64,000 bases of DNA, taken from Amoebidium appalachense. Its lineage: Eukaryota > Ichthyosporea. Below the pieces are notes generated by a model, which did not search any database, had not been told where the DNA came from, and was given only the letters and a program-made list of their open reading frames with translations. The stretch is from positions 3,844,001 to 3,908,000 of the forward strand of contig CAVNZM010000009.1 of assembly GCA_963693365.1 (NCBI GenBank), read 5' to 3'. Of the stretch, positions 18,183 to 38,143 are shown piece after piece. Each line of letters starts with the position of its first letter. The stretch's first letter is position 1. The position numbers were made by a program, and so were the translations under genes.

Positions 18183-18858
18183 ACACAGGAGGCCAAGGCA
18201 GTCTACGAGGAGACCCTTGCCAGTCTTCCCTCCGACATCAAGGATGCCATGGAGGCCACCAAGAGGCTCAAAAAGAATGCAAAGATCAAGACGGAGGCCG
18301 GTGCAGAGGGCGGGGGTGTGCACGAGGTGCCCCCCTATGGCCTGTGGGATAAGCATGTATGTGTGGCGCTGCATGTTGCCCTGACCAGTATACATATGAC
18401 GTGCACCAAAACACACAAGGACACGTACGGGTGCGCTGCACACACAGAAGCACACTTTGAGACAGCCATGTGCACATGTAGACTCGGACACAGACCGGCA
18501 CAGACACAAATGCGCATATATATGTATATATATACACAAACACAGACGGGCGCGGGCACATGCACACACATGCACATACAGAGAGGGGGAGGGCAGGGGG
18601 GGGGGGAGAGAGAGAGAGAGAGAGAGAGAGGGGAGTGAAGGGGATAGAAAGAGAGAGAGAATGTAAGAGGGAGTGGGGGGGGGGGGGGGAGGGGGGGGGA
18701 GAGGGAGAGTTAGAGGCATGCTCACAGCATAGATGGCATTTTCCGTTTTCCCGGGGTATAGTCACACACACACACACTTACTCACCCACACACACTGACA
18801 CACACACACCCCCCCCCCCCCCCCCCCTCCTCTCCCCCTCTTTCTCTCTCTCTCTCTC

Positions 18859-18890
<32 letters not shown>

Positions 18891-19374
18891 TTCCCCCCCT
18901 CTCTCTCTCTTGCTAACTGCCGTTGTGGGAAAGGCCGATGTGGTTCCTTGTTGAGTCTTCTAGTCGATGGTGTTTCTTTGCAAAGCATTTCGCATGGTGA
19001 TTTTGCATTACACTCCTCTTTGCATGCACGTACATGCACTCTAGGTGACCACCGGGGAAGAGGGGGAGGGGAGAAGTGGGGGGAGGGGGTGGAAGTGGGG
19101 GGAGGCATGCTGCAAAGAGGCCAGCAGATGCATAACGGGGTACATGTGCTCTTTTCAAGCTTGATAGTGCTGTTTTTATGGGTCAATGGATTTATATTGC
19201 TTTTTTTGATATGGGTCAATGAATTGATAGTGCTCGTTTCATGGGATATTGGTCTGACATGTGGCACCAACAGGGCGACCGCACGTTCAGCATTGTGCCG
19301 CAGTTGGACAGTGAGGAGAAGCCAAAGTCTTGTGTGATGCCTACCGTGTGGAGCTTCCATATCAGGTGGGTGTG

Positions 19375-19436
<62 letters not shown>

Positions 19437-19580
19437 TCACTTGGTTTTGGTGGTGTATGTGGCTGGGTGGATGGTTGTGGGTGTGGTTGTGGGTGATTGA
19501 ATGAGTGTGCGCATGTGTGCTCACACGTAAGAATGTGCTTGTATGTGTGTTGCGTCTCTTGGTGTGTGTTTGTTTGTGAG

Positions 19581-19623
<43 letters not shown>

Positions 19624-19664
19624 TGTTGGGGGGAGGGGGGGGGGGGGGGGGCCCGAGCGGCTGT

Positions 19665-19728
<64 letters not shown>

Positions 19729-19881
19729 TCCATATCCGGTGTGTGTGTGTGTGTGTCATTAATTGTTTGGTTTGTATGTGCATGGGTGGGTGAGTGTGAG
19801 AGTGGGTGTAGATGATGGTGTGCATGTGTGTGCACAGGTGGGGGTGTGTGTGGATGTGTGTTACCCCCATGTGTGTGTGTG

Positions 19882-19912
<31 letters not shown>

Positions 19913-20231
19913 TTGGAGAGAGGGGGGAATGGTGGGAGGGTGGGGGGATTTTGGTGCATGCCGTTACATCCTCCTTTCACACGTCTCGTTGGTTTATAAT
20001 CTATGTTCTGTTTGACACCCATCCTTTCAAATATTGTAGAGTATATCTTGTGATACTTTTGCCTGGTGTAGGCCCTGCAACCAATTATCCCCTTATATCC
20101 ACCCTACATGGCCCATACTAATGTGTGGGGATACTAATGTGTGGGGATGAGCAGAGATGACCTGTGGGTGGTATTTGGCCCCAAGGACGGATTGAAACTC
20201 AACACCGCATGGACAAAGGTACTGGAACAAC

Positions 20232-20271
<40 letters not shown>

Positions 20272-20750
20272 TGCCCCCCTTCCCCCCGCGCTCTCTCTCC
20301 CCTTCTCTTCCGCTTCCTTCCCTGCATCTCAGAGCTGGGGCTCCCGCTTCCGCATGAAAACATGCTCACAAGAGTGCCTGCACGCACAGAAAAACTAGAA
20401 AATATTGTGTCTGTGTGCGCAACCAAGACCTAGCGTACCTGTCCTCCTCCCACACGAACCCTCTTACGCACATACCCACACACGCACACACACATTATCA
20501 TACACACACACACACACACGGGGGCCCCCTCTCACACACACACTCTAATAAAAACATGGCACACATTCTAACATCCCCATTCACTTTACAGTTTCAAACG
20601 GGCGATGCGTCGGAGCTTGTATCAGTCAAGCAGGGGTTCAAACGGTACATAGCCAACGTGCAAACCATGATGATTTGGCGGGCAGACAAGGAAAATGCCA
20701 AGCAGAGACCCCTACGCTACGCCACGATAGACACTATCCCTCGGTTCTGA
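10998..20750 (+). CDS. Two-HMG-box nuclear protein with an orphan C-terminal domain (ten exons, 457 aa)
   Basis: Exons 10998-11315, 12073-12291, 14253-14381, 15463-15532, 16405-16472, 17295-17381, 18189-18356, 19274-19365, 20155-20218 and 20592-20750 join in phase with GT-AG introns and give a 457-aa protein. Residues 1-155 are Lys/Glu-rich with several basic clusters (nuclear localisation likely). HMG box 1 is about residues 159-230 ([12 protein letters not shown] to YAKEYDEF) and box 2 about 246-312 ([17 protein letters not shown], with [14 protein letters not shown]), the second closer to consensus. HMG boxes bend DNA and act in chromatin or transcription. The last 100 residues ([12 protein letters not shown] to TIDTIPRF) form a folded-looking region that I do not recognise. 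Introns are 0.4-2.0 kb and rich in C-runs, (CA)n and four C-tailed repeats. Intron 8 ends with a duplicated TACTAA branch-site-like unit. It is not clearly SSRP1, UBF or HMGB; the fold call is firm, the orthology is not. Confidence 0.88.
12334..12478 (+). repeat. C-tailed dispersed repeat, copy 3
   Basis: In HMG-gene intron 2, sense orientation, only about 40 bp after the donor and preceded by a C-run. Head CCTGAGGATGGGTTCTG, middle GATATTGCATACTTGA, tail GTACTTCGTACCGTG then GAATTCTTACC and a C-run. Confidence 0.75.
12500..12595. repeat. (CA)n array
   Basis: About 95 bp of CA with a few CG interruptions, in HMG-gene intron 2 directly after repeat copy 3. Confidence 0.9.
13912..14158 (+). 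repeat. C-tailed dispersed repeat, copy 4 (long form)
   Basis: Also in HMG-gene intron 2, sense orientation. It starts abruptly after a C-run, is almost identical to the copy at 3938-4148, and ends CATTCAAA followed by about 37 C, then (CA)n. Two copies of one family sit in this single intron. Confidence 0.8.
15547..15680 (+). repeat. C-tailed dispersed repeat, copy 5 (5'-truncated)
   Basis: In HMG-gene intron 4, sense orientation, starting about 14 bp after the donor. It lacks the head and starts at the GCATACTGTG segment; then GGCTGATGTTGCATAC, GTACTTCGTACCGTG and GCATTCAAACCC, with the last motif duplicated (TTTCAAACCC) before the C-run. 5' truncation is common among retrotransposed sequences. 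Confidence 0.75.
16069..16126 (+). repeat. Poly-C run of about 58, followed by CCA/CAC repeats and poly-A
   Basis: One of the longest uninterrupted homopolymers in the window, in HMG-gene intron 4. It runs into (CAC)n, about 18 A and then about 30 G (to 16219), an unusual C-then-G block able to form hairpins. Confidence 0.9.
17571..17683 (+). repeat. C-tailed-family repeat, copy 6 (no tail)
   Basis: In HMG-gene intron 6, sense orientation. Head GTATGGCTCTGCGTCT, middle TGTTGCATACTTAC, then GTGCTTCGTTACGTG and TTCCGCATGCC. It follows a C/T-rich block but has lost, or never had, the terminal C-run. Confidence 0.55.
17864..17962. repeat. (GA)n and (CA)n compound microsatellite
   Basis: A 25-bp GA run followed by about 60 bp of CA, in HMG-gene intron 6. 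The same intron ends with a CA run that leads straight into the acceptor CAG at 18188. Confidence 0.9.
20116..20147 (+). promoter_or_regulatory. Duplicated branch-site-like unit upstream of a 3' splice site
   Basis: The 16-bp unit TACTAATGTGTGGGGA occurs twice in tandem, ending 7 bp before the acceptor AG of HMG exon 9. TACTAA matches the branch-point consensus; the two candidate branch adenosines lie about 33 and 17 nt from the AG. Confidence 0.5.
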
Positions 20751-20882
20751 AACCGACGGGTTAACCTTTCGTTTTTGGTGGTTTCGGGTTTGGTGTGGGT
20801 TGTTTAACATGACTGTGTGTGTGTGTGTACGCTCCAGTGGGCGGGCGGATGTGGGGCAAGGCGGGCGGTTGTTGGTCAGAGT

Positions 20883-20914
<32 letters not shown>

Positions 20915-22374
20915 ATGATATGTATAGGGTTTACATAGCCTTTAGGAATTCTTATGTACCGAGATTTTTTCACAATAGATTGCAAGGATTAGCACGAAAG
21001 GAAAATCCTGAGCACACAGGCGAGTGTGTAAGATGACCATTGAATTTTGTCCGGGCCTATGGTAGCAGGCCGGAGCAAGCCTTTTATGTTATGTTGAGAT
21101 TGGGATAGAATAGCGCCCTGCTAAGAATTGCTTGCAGGTTTAACTTTATTTGTTAATTGGTAGATAATTACGTTTATATTGTTCTGTGGATATCACGTTC
21201 TTCCCAGTTTGCGTAAAAGTCTGGTATATATGGTGTCGACACTGAATATGGCTGCTCCACGTCAGCAGCTACTTTAGTCACTCATCAGCCCTTACATGAA
21301 AATTAATTAAATGAAATTGGCCAATCGGCAGTGCAATCTGACAGAGAAACCAGACGGGCATCAACTCTGACCCGATCCCCCCCCCCCCCCCCCCCCCCCC
21401 AATGACGTTGTCTTGGACCTGGTGCGATGCATGTCACTCCTGTTAAATGCACATGTATGATATGTACGTCGCAATCGTCAATGCAATTGGCTATTTTCGC
21501 CCTATATCGATGTAAATAATGAGTGGTTGGTATGCATAGACTGTCCATTTTTTGACAAAACGAATGGGCGAAGCGTCTATACAGGCAGAAGGCTTACTGT
21601 GTTTCCCAGCACGCGTACGGCCACACTGCTACCGCAAGTGCCGATGGAGCTAAACCGGTAACAGCATTACAGGATATATATGCACCACCGTTAAAAAACT
21701 TTTACTGGTGTGGGAACCCAGACAGGAAAAAAAACTATACGAAACCATACTTGTACTGTCCGATCGCGAGCCGAGCTTAGCAGAAAGTCTAACACTGAGC
21801 ACCCCTCCAAGCGAGTGGTGGCTCAGCCGGGAGTGCATAGCTACGAGATCGATATCGATAGGTTATCTGGGGGGGAGTATCCCCGTGAGCAGACCATATC
21901 TAACTACACATGTCCCCAAAGGCCAGAAAAGCACACAGATTGGGTGGGCCTACAGGTATTCATTACAAAATCATATATTACAGAGCCAAACTTATGTCAT
22001 GAATTGCACACAATGACAATCACCATGAATATCCTTAATATTAATATAGACGCCTACCTGACATTTATGTATCCTGTATAATTATCGCGGTTATATAATG
22101 CTAGTTTCCCCTCCCTATAGGCTCCCGTAAACACAGAAAGGATCATCACGTAACGTAAAAGAGACTACTGTCGGTCTGATTAGACCCATCCACCCCCTTA
22201 CTGTGCTCGTGCCGTATATCAGCCGGGGGTGTGCTCGCAAACTTCTAATAATTATCTATGACAGGAAGAGAAATAGGAAGAGAAATATCGAGGGAGATAT
22301 ATGGCGGGGTTATTAAATAGATATTGTGGAGGGTATATAATATCACGGTGCATAGACTACAACATTCGGCTGCA
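20751..22374. other. Intergenic region between convergent genes
   Basis: The 3' flank of the HMG gene (+) and of the first BTB gene (-). Apart from G- and C-runs near 20884 and 21379, the sequence is of ordinary complexity and moderately AT-rich. No exon-like frame, RNA gene or terminal inverted repeat was seen; it should hold both 3' UTRs. Confidence 0.5.
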
Positions 22375-24808
22375 TCAATTATCACCCCAAGGTGACCGCA
22401 TGGATCTTACGCAGAGGCCCAAATCAAATCGCAGTGTGCCGCCAGCAGCCAGTACGGGTGGCAAGTCATCCAAATCCAGCATGAACAGGTGTTGCCCCCA
22501 AGAAAACCTTGCCTTATAATGTATGTGATCCCAGACTTGTGGTGTCCCAGGAAGAGACCTGCACCGAACACCGTAGGACACAACCAGACCCGCTGAATCA
22601 TCCTCTCCATCACCTGATGCACCGTCCCAGCACAAAAACACCCACAGGCCAACGCTCTTGGCTGCCTGCCCATCTGCTTGTTGTGCTGCATGAGTCGCCT
22701 GGCCTGCTGCTTCCCGGTATTCTAAAATTAATCGCCAGAAGTTGCCACAAATAATAAACTTTTTGGAAGAATACTCCATGCCAACTATGTCCTTTGAGAA
22801 ACGGGGGAGTTTCACCATTTTTTCTTGAGAAAATCGGGGGCAAAGCCATTTAAATGGCCATTCTTGGTCCGTTTCATCGATGTGGCCCTCGGTACGTGCA
22901 CGGTATGCCAATAGAACCGTGCTGTCGCACACCAACTCACTCTTTCTCACCTCGGCAATTTCTGCACCATTCATCATTGGGTAGCGAATGCAGTCTTCTA
23001 CTGCTTCTGGCCGGCACAGCGGAATGTCCGTCAGCTCTGACCACTTCATCGCAGCCCTGAAAATTTCAATCTCCGGCATATTCAGATTGTTTGCCTCGAG
23101 CAGGCGCACCATTATTGTGTCGGTCATCTGCGACAACAATTCCTCGTCCGCCACCAAAATGCCGAACTCCGCCACCACCTGTTCCTCGCAGTATTCCCGC
23201 ACCGCCTCGTCGACGCAATAGAACGGTTTCAGTGTTGCGTCATCGCCTGGCTGCTCCGGTTGTTCCGTGTGGTCGAATTTTCCCCTTTTCGCTGCCGTTT
23301 CATGACTATTAGAATCGGAATCCGATTCACCATCAGAACTCGAATCCTCTGTCTGTGCTGCTGTGCCCAATAGGATGCGCAGAAACAGATCACGGTTGTC
23401 GGCAAATATTGGCTTGAGTTTGATAAAGCGTGCAGACAGGGCCGTACGGAGATTCTCCATGCCAAACTGCACACAAAATCCACGGGTCAGTGTTACGCAC
23501 ACACACAGGCTTGCATATACACATGTGTGTATGTGCAAACGAGCAAGCGAGCATGCAGGAGCCTGCGCCCATGTGTGTTTGTGACATGTACACGCTGGCA
23601 CGTGTGGCTGCTGTGCGTACACACATGTGCTATTGTGTATGTTTTGTAAGGTGTGTAAGAGTGGCCATAATCACATAGCTACACCTCATGTGCATGCAGT
23701 ACTACTGCAGAGCACAAAAGTGCTGTGCACTTGCAAAGTGCGTGAGTGTAAAAAGTACAAACTCTTGTATGCATGTGTGTTTTTAGTAAAACAAAAGTTT
23801 GTGTGCACACGTGTAGTTCAACTAGTGTCGAAGCCACGCACCTTATCTGCAGCGTTGATCATGTGCACACAGTCCTCGGCACTGACGGGGCCTTTCAGGC
23901 CGTACACGGACCGCACAATCAGGCCCAGCGTCTCCGCATCGGTCTCGTGGATTTGAATCACCTTTTGCCCCTCCTCAAGAAACCCCTGCCCACCAAGCAG
24001 GGCCTCCCACACATCCCCTGCCCCTGCCTGTGGGTGAACAAGCCAGCACCGTGAGAAACAGACCCCCCTGCTAATGAAATTTCTGGTCTTGCAAAAGTGA
24101 GATGCACGGGGTAGGAGGCAACAAATGCAACAAAAGGAATACCACACTATTGGACGACACAACTTGTCAATGATACATACATATGCAAGGATAGTGCACC
24201 AGGGTATCTGTTTGCCCGCACCCACTGCGCTTGAGGCCAGCACGGGGAGTGATACACCAGGAGCCACGAGAAGAAGACGTGCACCCATCCGCGGCGGCAG
24301 GGGAAGTGGGGGGGGGGGGGGGGGAGGGGGGGGGGGGGGGGGACAAGGGGGAGATGTGGAAGGCGAACCGAACGTGTGTGTGAGAGAGTTTAAGGCTCAA
24401 CCTTGGGGTGAAGGGATGGGGGGGGGGGGGGGGGGGGTATATCAGAGAAAGGAGCAAGCGGGGGAGGTAAGACTTCCAAAACAAACAGGGCAACCAGGGG
24501 AGGAGGGAGGGGGGGGGGGGGGGGGGGGGGGGGGTAGGTAGGCGAGGGATAAAGGCGCAGGTGGGAAAAAGAAAGAAGGGGAGGATGGGTGATTGAGGAC
24601 GAGAGGATAACCAACAAAACGGGTGGGCAAGGTGGGGGCTAGAGAACATCGGAGCAGGGGGAGGAGGGGGGAGGGGGGAGAGGGGGGAGGGACAAGAAGA
24701 GTTGTTGGGAAGTGAACGGTTTATCCGTGTGGTCACCTAAGGTGCGTATGGTGCGGAATGGTGGGTTTGGGTGGGTTGGGGTTGGGGAGGGGGGGAGAGC
24801 GGGCGGCA

Positions 24809-24861
<53 letters not shown>

Positions 24862-25271
24862 AAAGAAGAAAGGTAGAGGAAGCGTGTGTGCGGCGGCGGG
24901 GGTAGGGGGAAGGGGGGAGGGGGGGAGAAGGAGGGGCTGCAAGAGGAGGATTGGGTAAACGGCATAAGGACTGTGAGAGAAAGAATAGAGAAGAAGCAAG
25001 GAGGAAATGAGGGAGGTTCTGTAGGGGATGCTGCATGCAAAAGAGAGAAAAGAGAGGACTTTAATCAGTAATTGCGAAGAGGGCGGGGGAAAGTCGAAGA
25101 GAGGAACAAAAAGCACCACTAGAGCAAACACAAATTATCCAGGGGGGGCAAAAGGGGGGGGGGGGGGGGATATCATTTGTTTTTCAACACGTGTTCATCT
25201 GTTTGTCACCGTTACTAGGGTTGTAAGTATTGAGCAGGTGAAAGATGGAGGGGGAAGGGGCAAGGGGAGGG

Positions 25272-25305
<34 letters not shown>

Positions 25306-25620
25306 CCGTGAATGCAGGAACTCATTTCGCTAGTGTGCCAAAGCCTCTGAGAGAGGAGGGTTTTGAGAGGGAGAGGGAGAAGGGGGGGGGGGGGGAGGGG
25401 AGGGGGGAGGGGGGGGGGGGGGGAGGGAGAGGGGAGAGGGAGGGGGAGAGGGAGAGGGAGGGGGGAGGGGGAGGGGGAGAGGGGGGAGGGGGAGGGGGAG
25501 AGTGGGGAGGGGGGGGGGGGAGGGGGAGGGGGAGGGGGAGGGGGAGGAGGAGGGGGGGAGGGAGAGAGAGAGAGAGAGAGGGGGGGGGGGGGGGGGGGGG
25601 GAGAGGGGGGGGGGGGGGGG

Positions 25621-25683
<63 letters not shown>

Positions 25684-26504
25684 CTAACAAAACGAGGTGG
25701 ATATATGGACGGATACAGGCCTAAAACGAGAAAGGAAGAGGGAAGAAGCTGTGTGAAAACATCGCCTCCAAGAAGTCAAGAAGAATGGAGACGAACACAA
25801 GCTAAGGCGGTGTGTGTGTGTGCAAGTTGGGGGCGACCCCTGATCATTCGCACACTCTTGTGTATGTTGTGTGGTTAGAGCCGTCGAATGAGACAGTGGG
25901 TAGTTAGGAGCTTGTGTTTGTGTGTTGTCTTCAGGGGGCGGGCGGACGTTGGGGGAGGGGGGAGGGGGGGGGAGAGGGATGGTGAGGGCAGCAGGGTAGA
26001 CAGAGGCTAGGAGCTCAGGGTACTCCTACAGGGATCTGTCATGTGAGAAAGGAGGGTCCACGTTGTGTGTGTGTGTGTGTGTGCGCGCGTGCGCGTGCGC
26101 GTGAGTTTGTGTGTGTTCGCGCATGCGTGCGTGTGTACATGTGTATGCACGCACGGTTGCGAGTTCGTTCGTGCACGGCCCGAGTGGCACTTGTGCTTAC
26201 ACCGCTTTTTGATGCACGGTATGCGCATGCATATGTGCACGAGTGCGTGCAAGTGTGTGCTTGCGTGCACGCGTACGTGCAAGCGTGTGCGCGCGTGTAA
26301 TTGTGTGCACGTGTGTGCGTGTGCCTACAGGAGGATGGAAGGAGGGAGGGTGCTTGCCATGATAACGCGGTGGACGTTGAAGTCACGCGGCGTGCCGTCA
26401 CGGGCCACAGCCTGCAGCGTGACGTCACACAGGCGGCCCTCCTCGTAGTAGCGCCCATAACGCGTACCCTTGCAAAACAAGTTGGCTGACGCAAAAAAAG
26501 ACAT
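22375..26504 (-). CDS. BTB-BACK-MATH-like protein, copy A (three exons, 474 aa)
   Basis: Reading on the minus strand: exon 1 26504-26358, exon 2 24027-23842, exon 3 23466-22375, all phase 0. Exon 1 ends ...VHRVIM followed by GCAAGC, a consensus-type GC donor, conserved in the paralogue; the other intron is GT-AG. Residues about 25-110 form a BTB/POZ domain (GRLCDVTLQAV, DFNVHR, then AETLGLIVRSVYG and EDCVHMINAADK). About 112-300 resemble a BACK region (MVRLLEANNLNMPEIEIFRAAMKW, DCIRYPMM) with an acidic Ser/Asp insert near residues 150-170. The C-terminal part (WRLILEY, LWVFLCWDG, WGQHLFMLDLDDLP) looks like a MATH/TRAF fold. BTB-MATH proteins are usually substrate adaptors of CUL3 ubiquitin ligases, but there MATH comes first. 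It is divergent from copy B, about 490 bp away. The CUL3 role is inference. Confidence 0.82.
24812..24859 (-). repeat. Poly-G run (poly-C on the sense strand of BTB copy A)
   Basis: About 48 uninterrupted G inside the long first intron of BTB copy A, within a 1.4-kb stretch (24300-25690) made mostly of G-runs and G/A-rich sequence. Confidence 0.9.
25363..25680. repeat. Homopurine G/A tract of about 320 bp
   Basis: Almost purely G and A on the plus strand, ending in a GA run of about 58 bp. It lies in intron 1 of BTB copy A, so the transcript carries a long C/U tract. Mirror-symmetric homopurine DNA of this size can form triplex (H-DNA). Confidence 0.9.
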
Positions 26505-26997
26505 GGCTGGAAACGTGCTCTGTGAGTGTGAGCGTGGTGTTGTTGCTTCTAAGGATTGGTTGGTTGCACCGTGCTAGCTCCCAACTTCCAAGCGGTTCAA
26601 TTAGGAAAAGAACGAACCGTTCAGGCGATCAGCCCGCAGTGCTGTCAACTTGATATTAGTTAGCCGCGGTGGCCCACACACGTTGCATCATGGCGGCCGC
26701 TGTGGAGGCCGCGAAGTTGTATGGCATACGGAGTTACGGTACGCAGTGCGAAAGGAGTGGCAGAGCCCATGGCCTTGCAACTGTGAAAACTGAAAGGGAA
26801 AAACACCCGAGGTTTCCATTTTCTTGCGGAGATTAGATGATTGGCACAACGAGCGCGCGCTTTTTGAGTCGCTGACAGTGTCATACCGCAAGCTGAGTCC
26901 GCACCGGCTTACTCAGAACTCCCGCCAAGTTAAGTCAACAGTACTAGTGAAGCATGCGCAGTTCATCCTCAGTATAACACACTGCACGTTTCCAGCC
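26505..26997. promoter_or_regulatory. Shared bidirectional upstream region of the two BTB genes
   Basis: The 493 bp between the two start codons must contain both promoters. Each gene has GCACGTTTCCAGCC directly before its ATG, giving the region inverted-repeat ends. It is notably free of the C-runs and CA arrays found everywhere else. A CATCATGGCGGCCGC stretch near 26687 resembles a YY1-type site; no TATA box is evident. Regulatory roles are inferred from position. Confidence 0.6.
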
Positions 26998-32734
<5,737 letters not shown>

Positions 32735-33162
32735 CCATGACGCAGATACAACGGTTACCTCGTGGCGATATATATTATTTAAAGTGATGATGCATGATAT
32801 GTGTTCTTCCTTTTCTCATAACATGCTTTTTCCATTTTCAGAGCAAAATTTGAGCGCGTTTTGAAACATGTCGTCATACACTATGATCTTTGGGTAGAGA
32901 CATGAGTACTATTTGTTTCACCCGGTGATTATTCTTGCTATTTAGATTTTGAGAGGGATGTACTGTTTTTCAATGACGGCGGTATGCGGATGTGCACATG
33001 CATAAGATTGTAAGCGCAGTACAAGGTTTAGCATTTATATCATGAAAGTAGCCTAAGCATCAGTTGCGAAATTGGATATGTACCTAGGATTAATTGCATG
33101 GGAGAATGACCTTCTTCCTCTTACAGTCTACAGATGCTGTCCGACAATTTGAATACGGATGT

Positions 33163-33213
<51 letters not shown>

Positions 33214-33647
33214 AAAAAAAAAAAAAAAAGAAAAGCAAAAAGAAAAGAAAGAAAGAAAAAATGGGGCGTAGTTTTTTTGGACAGTCACTGTCATGTACTT
33301 AATGGCTTCTCCGGGGGGCCGGGCCGGGCCAGTCCGACAATATATAAGAACATTCCAAAGTATGGCCGCAGTGCATGTACATGGTTGGTCCACAATGTTG
33401 TGCAGCGGCTTTTTAAACAGATAATGAGGTCTACTTTCAACCCGTACTAGTACTCCCTCTACAATAGTACTCTTTCACAGTAAACTTGATTTCCGAGTAC
33501 TGATTTCGCTGGCTAGCTGTTTCGAAAATTATTTGAATGGTGCACTTAAGTACTATGATGCATCGATTGGCTGCATGCGCAAGCTCGGCAAGAAGTCTAC
33601 AGAAACACTTATAACCTCATCACAAGAAGGTGGGAGGAGGGAGGGGC

Positions 33648-33681
<34 letters not shown>

Positions 33682-33755
33682 ATCAAGTCTATGTGCCAGC
33701 TGGCTACGGTTTCACCAGAACGTCTCGAGGAGGGCCGCTGTAGCAGGGGGTCCCG

Positions 33756-33836
<81 letters not shown>

Positions 33837-33964
33837 AGAGTGGTAGCTGGCGGTGGATACCAAAGGATAGATACAGCTTATGATTGGTGGTTATAAGTCC
33901 AACAATATCGTTTTTTTTCCCCCTACACATTAGCCAGCTTGCATAGTTAAGAGTACTACATGCA
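32735..33964. other. Intergenic region between convergent genes
   Basis: The 3' flanks of BTB copy B (+) and the DUF501 gene (-). It contains a C-run followed by poly-A at about 33164-33229, a GCCGGGCCGGGCC block at 33318, and a G-run block at 33756-33834. No exon-like frame is seen. Confidence 0.5.
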
Positions 33965-37568
<3,604 letters not shown>

Positions 37569-38143
37569 GTCTGCTTGGAAACCTAGAGGAACAAGTCGTA
37601 AAAAGTTTGAATGTCGCAGCACGACTAAACTTGTGAATCTTGCATCAATTTTAGATCTACTGCGTAGGTTGAGCCTTTTGATAAGCTACTAAACAGGAAA
37701 AGCAAGCCTACTGTATACATACATCGGAGCTCTTGCGTCTTCACCTGTCTTCACGTGTGTCTTTATGCGAGTTGCACGTTCGAAGCTTTGTCCCGTACGT
37801 ACTCGCGTGTCTCGCTGTAAGATGCTACACCCGAGGTTTGCCTTTTCGCGTACCTCGGGAATAACTGAGGAATCATCAAAAGCTTTTCATCAAGCGGCTG
37901 AATGAAGTTGCTGCAAAACCAAGGCCTCCTATAAACTAACATGCAAAACACAAGACCAACATCAGCAACTAGCAAGCATTTCTTTCAAACATAGCCCCGC
38001 CCTCTAGAAAAAGAAGACTATTACAACAAACAGTAGCCGAGAAAACCTTACGGAAATCTTTGTGGGATCTTTTGCTCCGTTTTTTACACCTTTGCTTGCT
38101 GAAATCCTAACAACCGGAGCCACAGGCTCGAAACAAGCCTAAG
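37569..38143. promoter_or_regulatory. Shared bidirectional upstream region (DUF501 and ZFYVE19-like genes)
   Basis: The 575 bp between the two start codons must hold both promoters and 5' UTRs. Like the BTB promoter region, it lacks C-runs and CA repeats, in contrast to the introns on both sides. No TATA box or clear motif is recognised. Confidence 0.55.
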
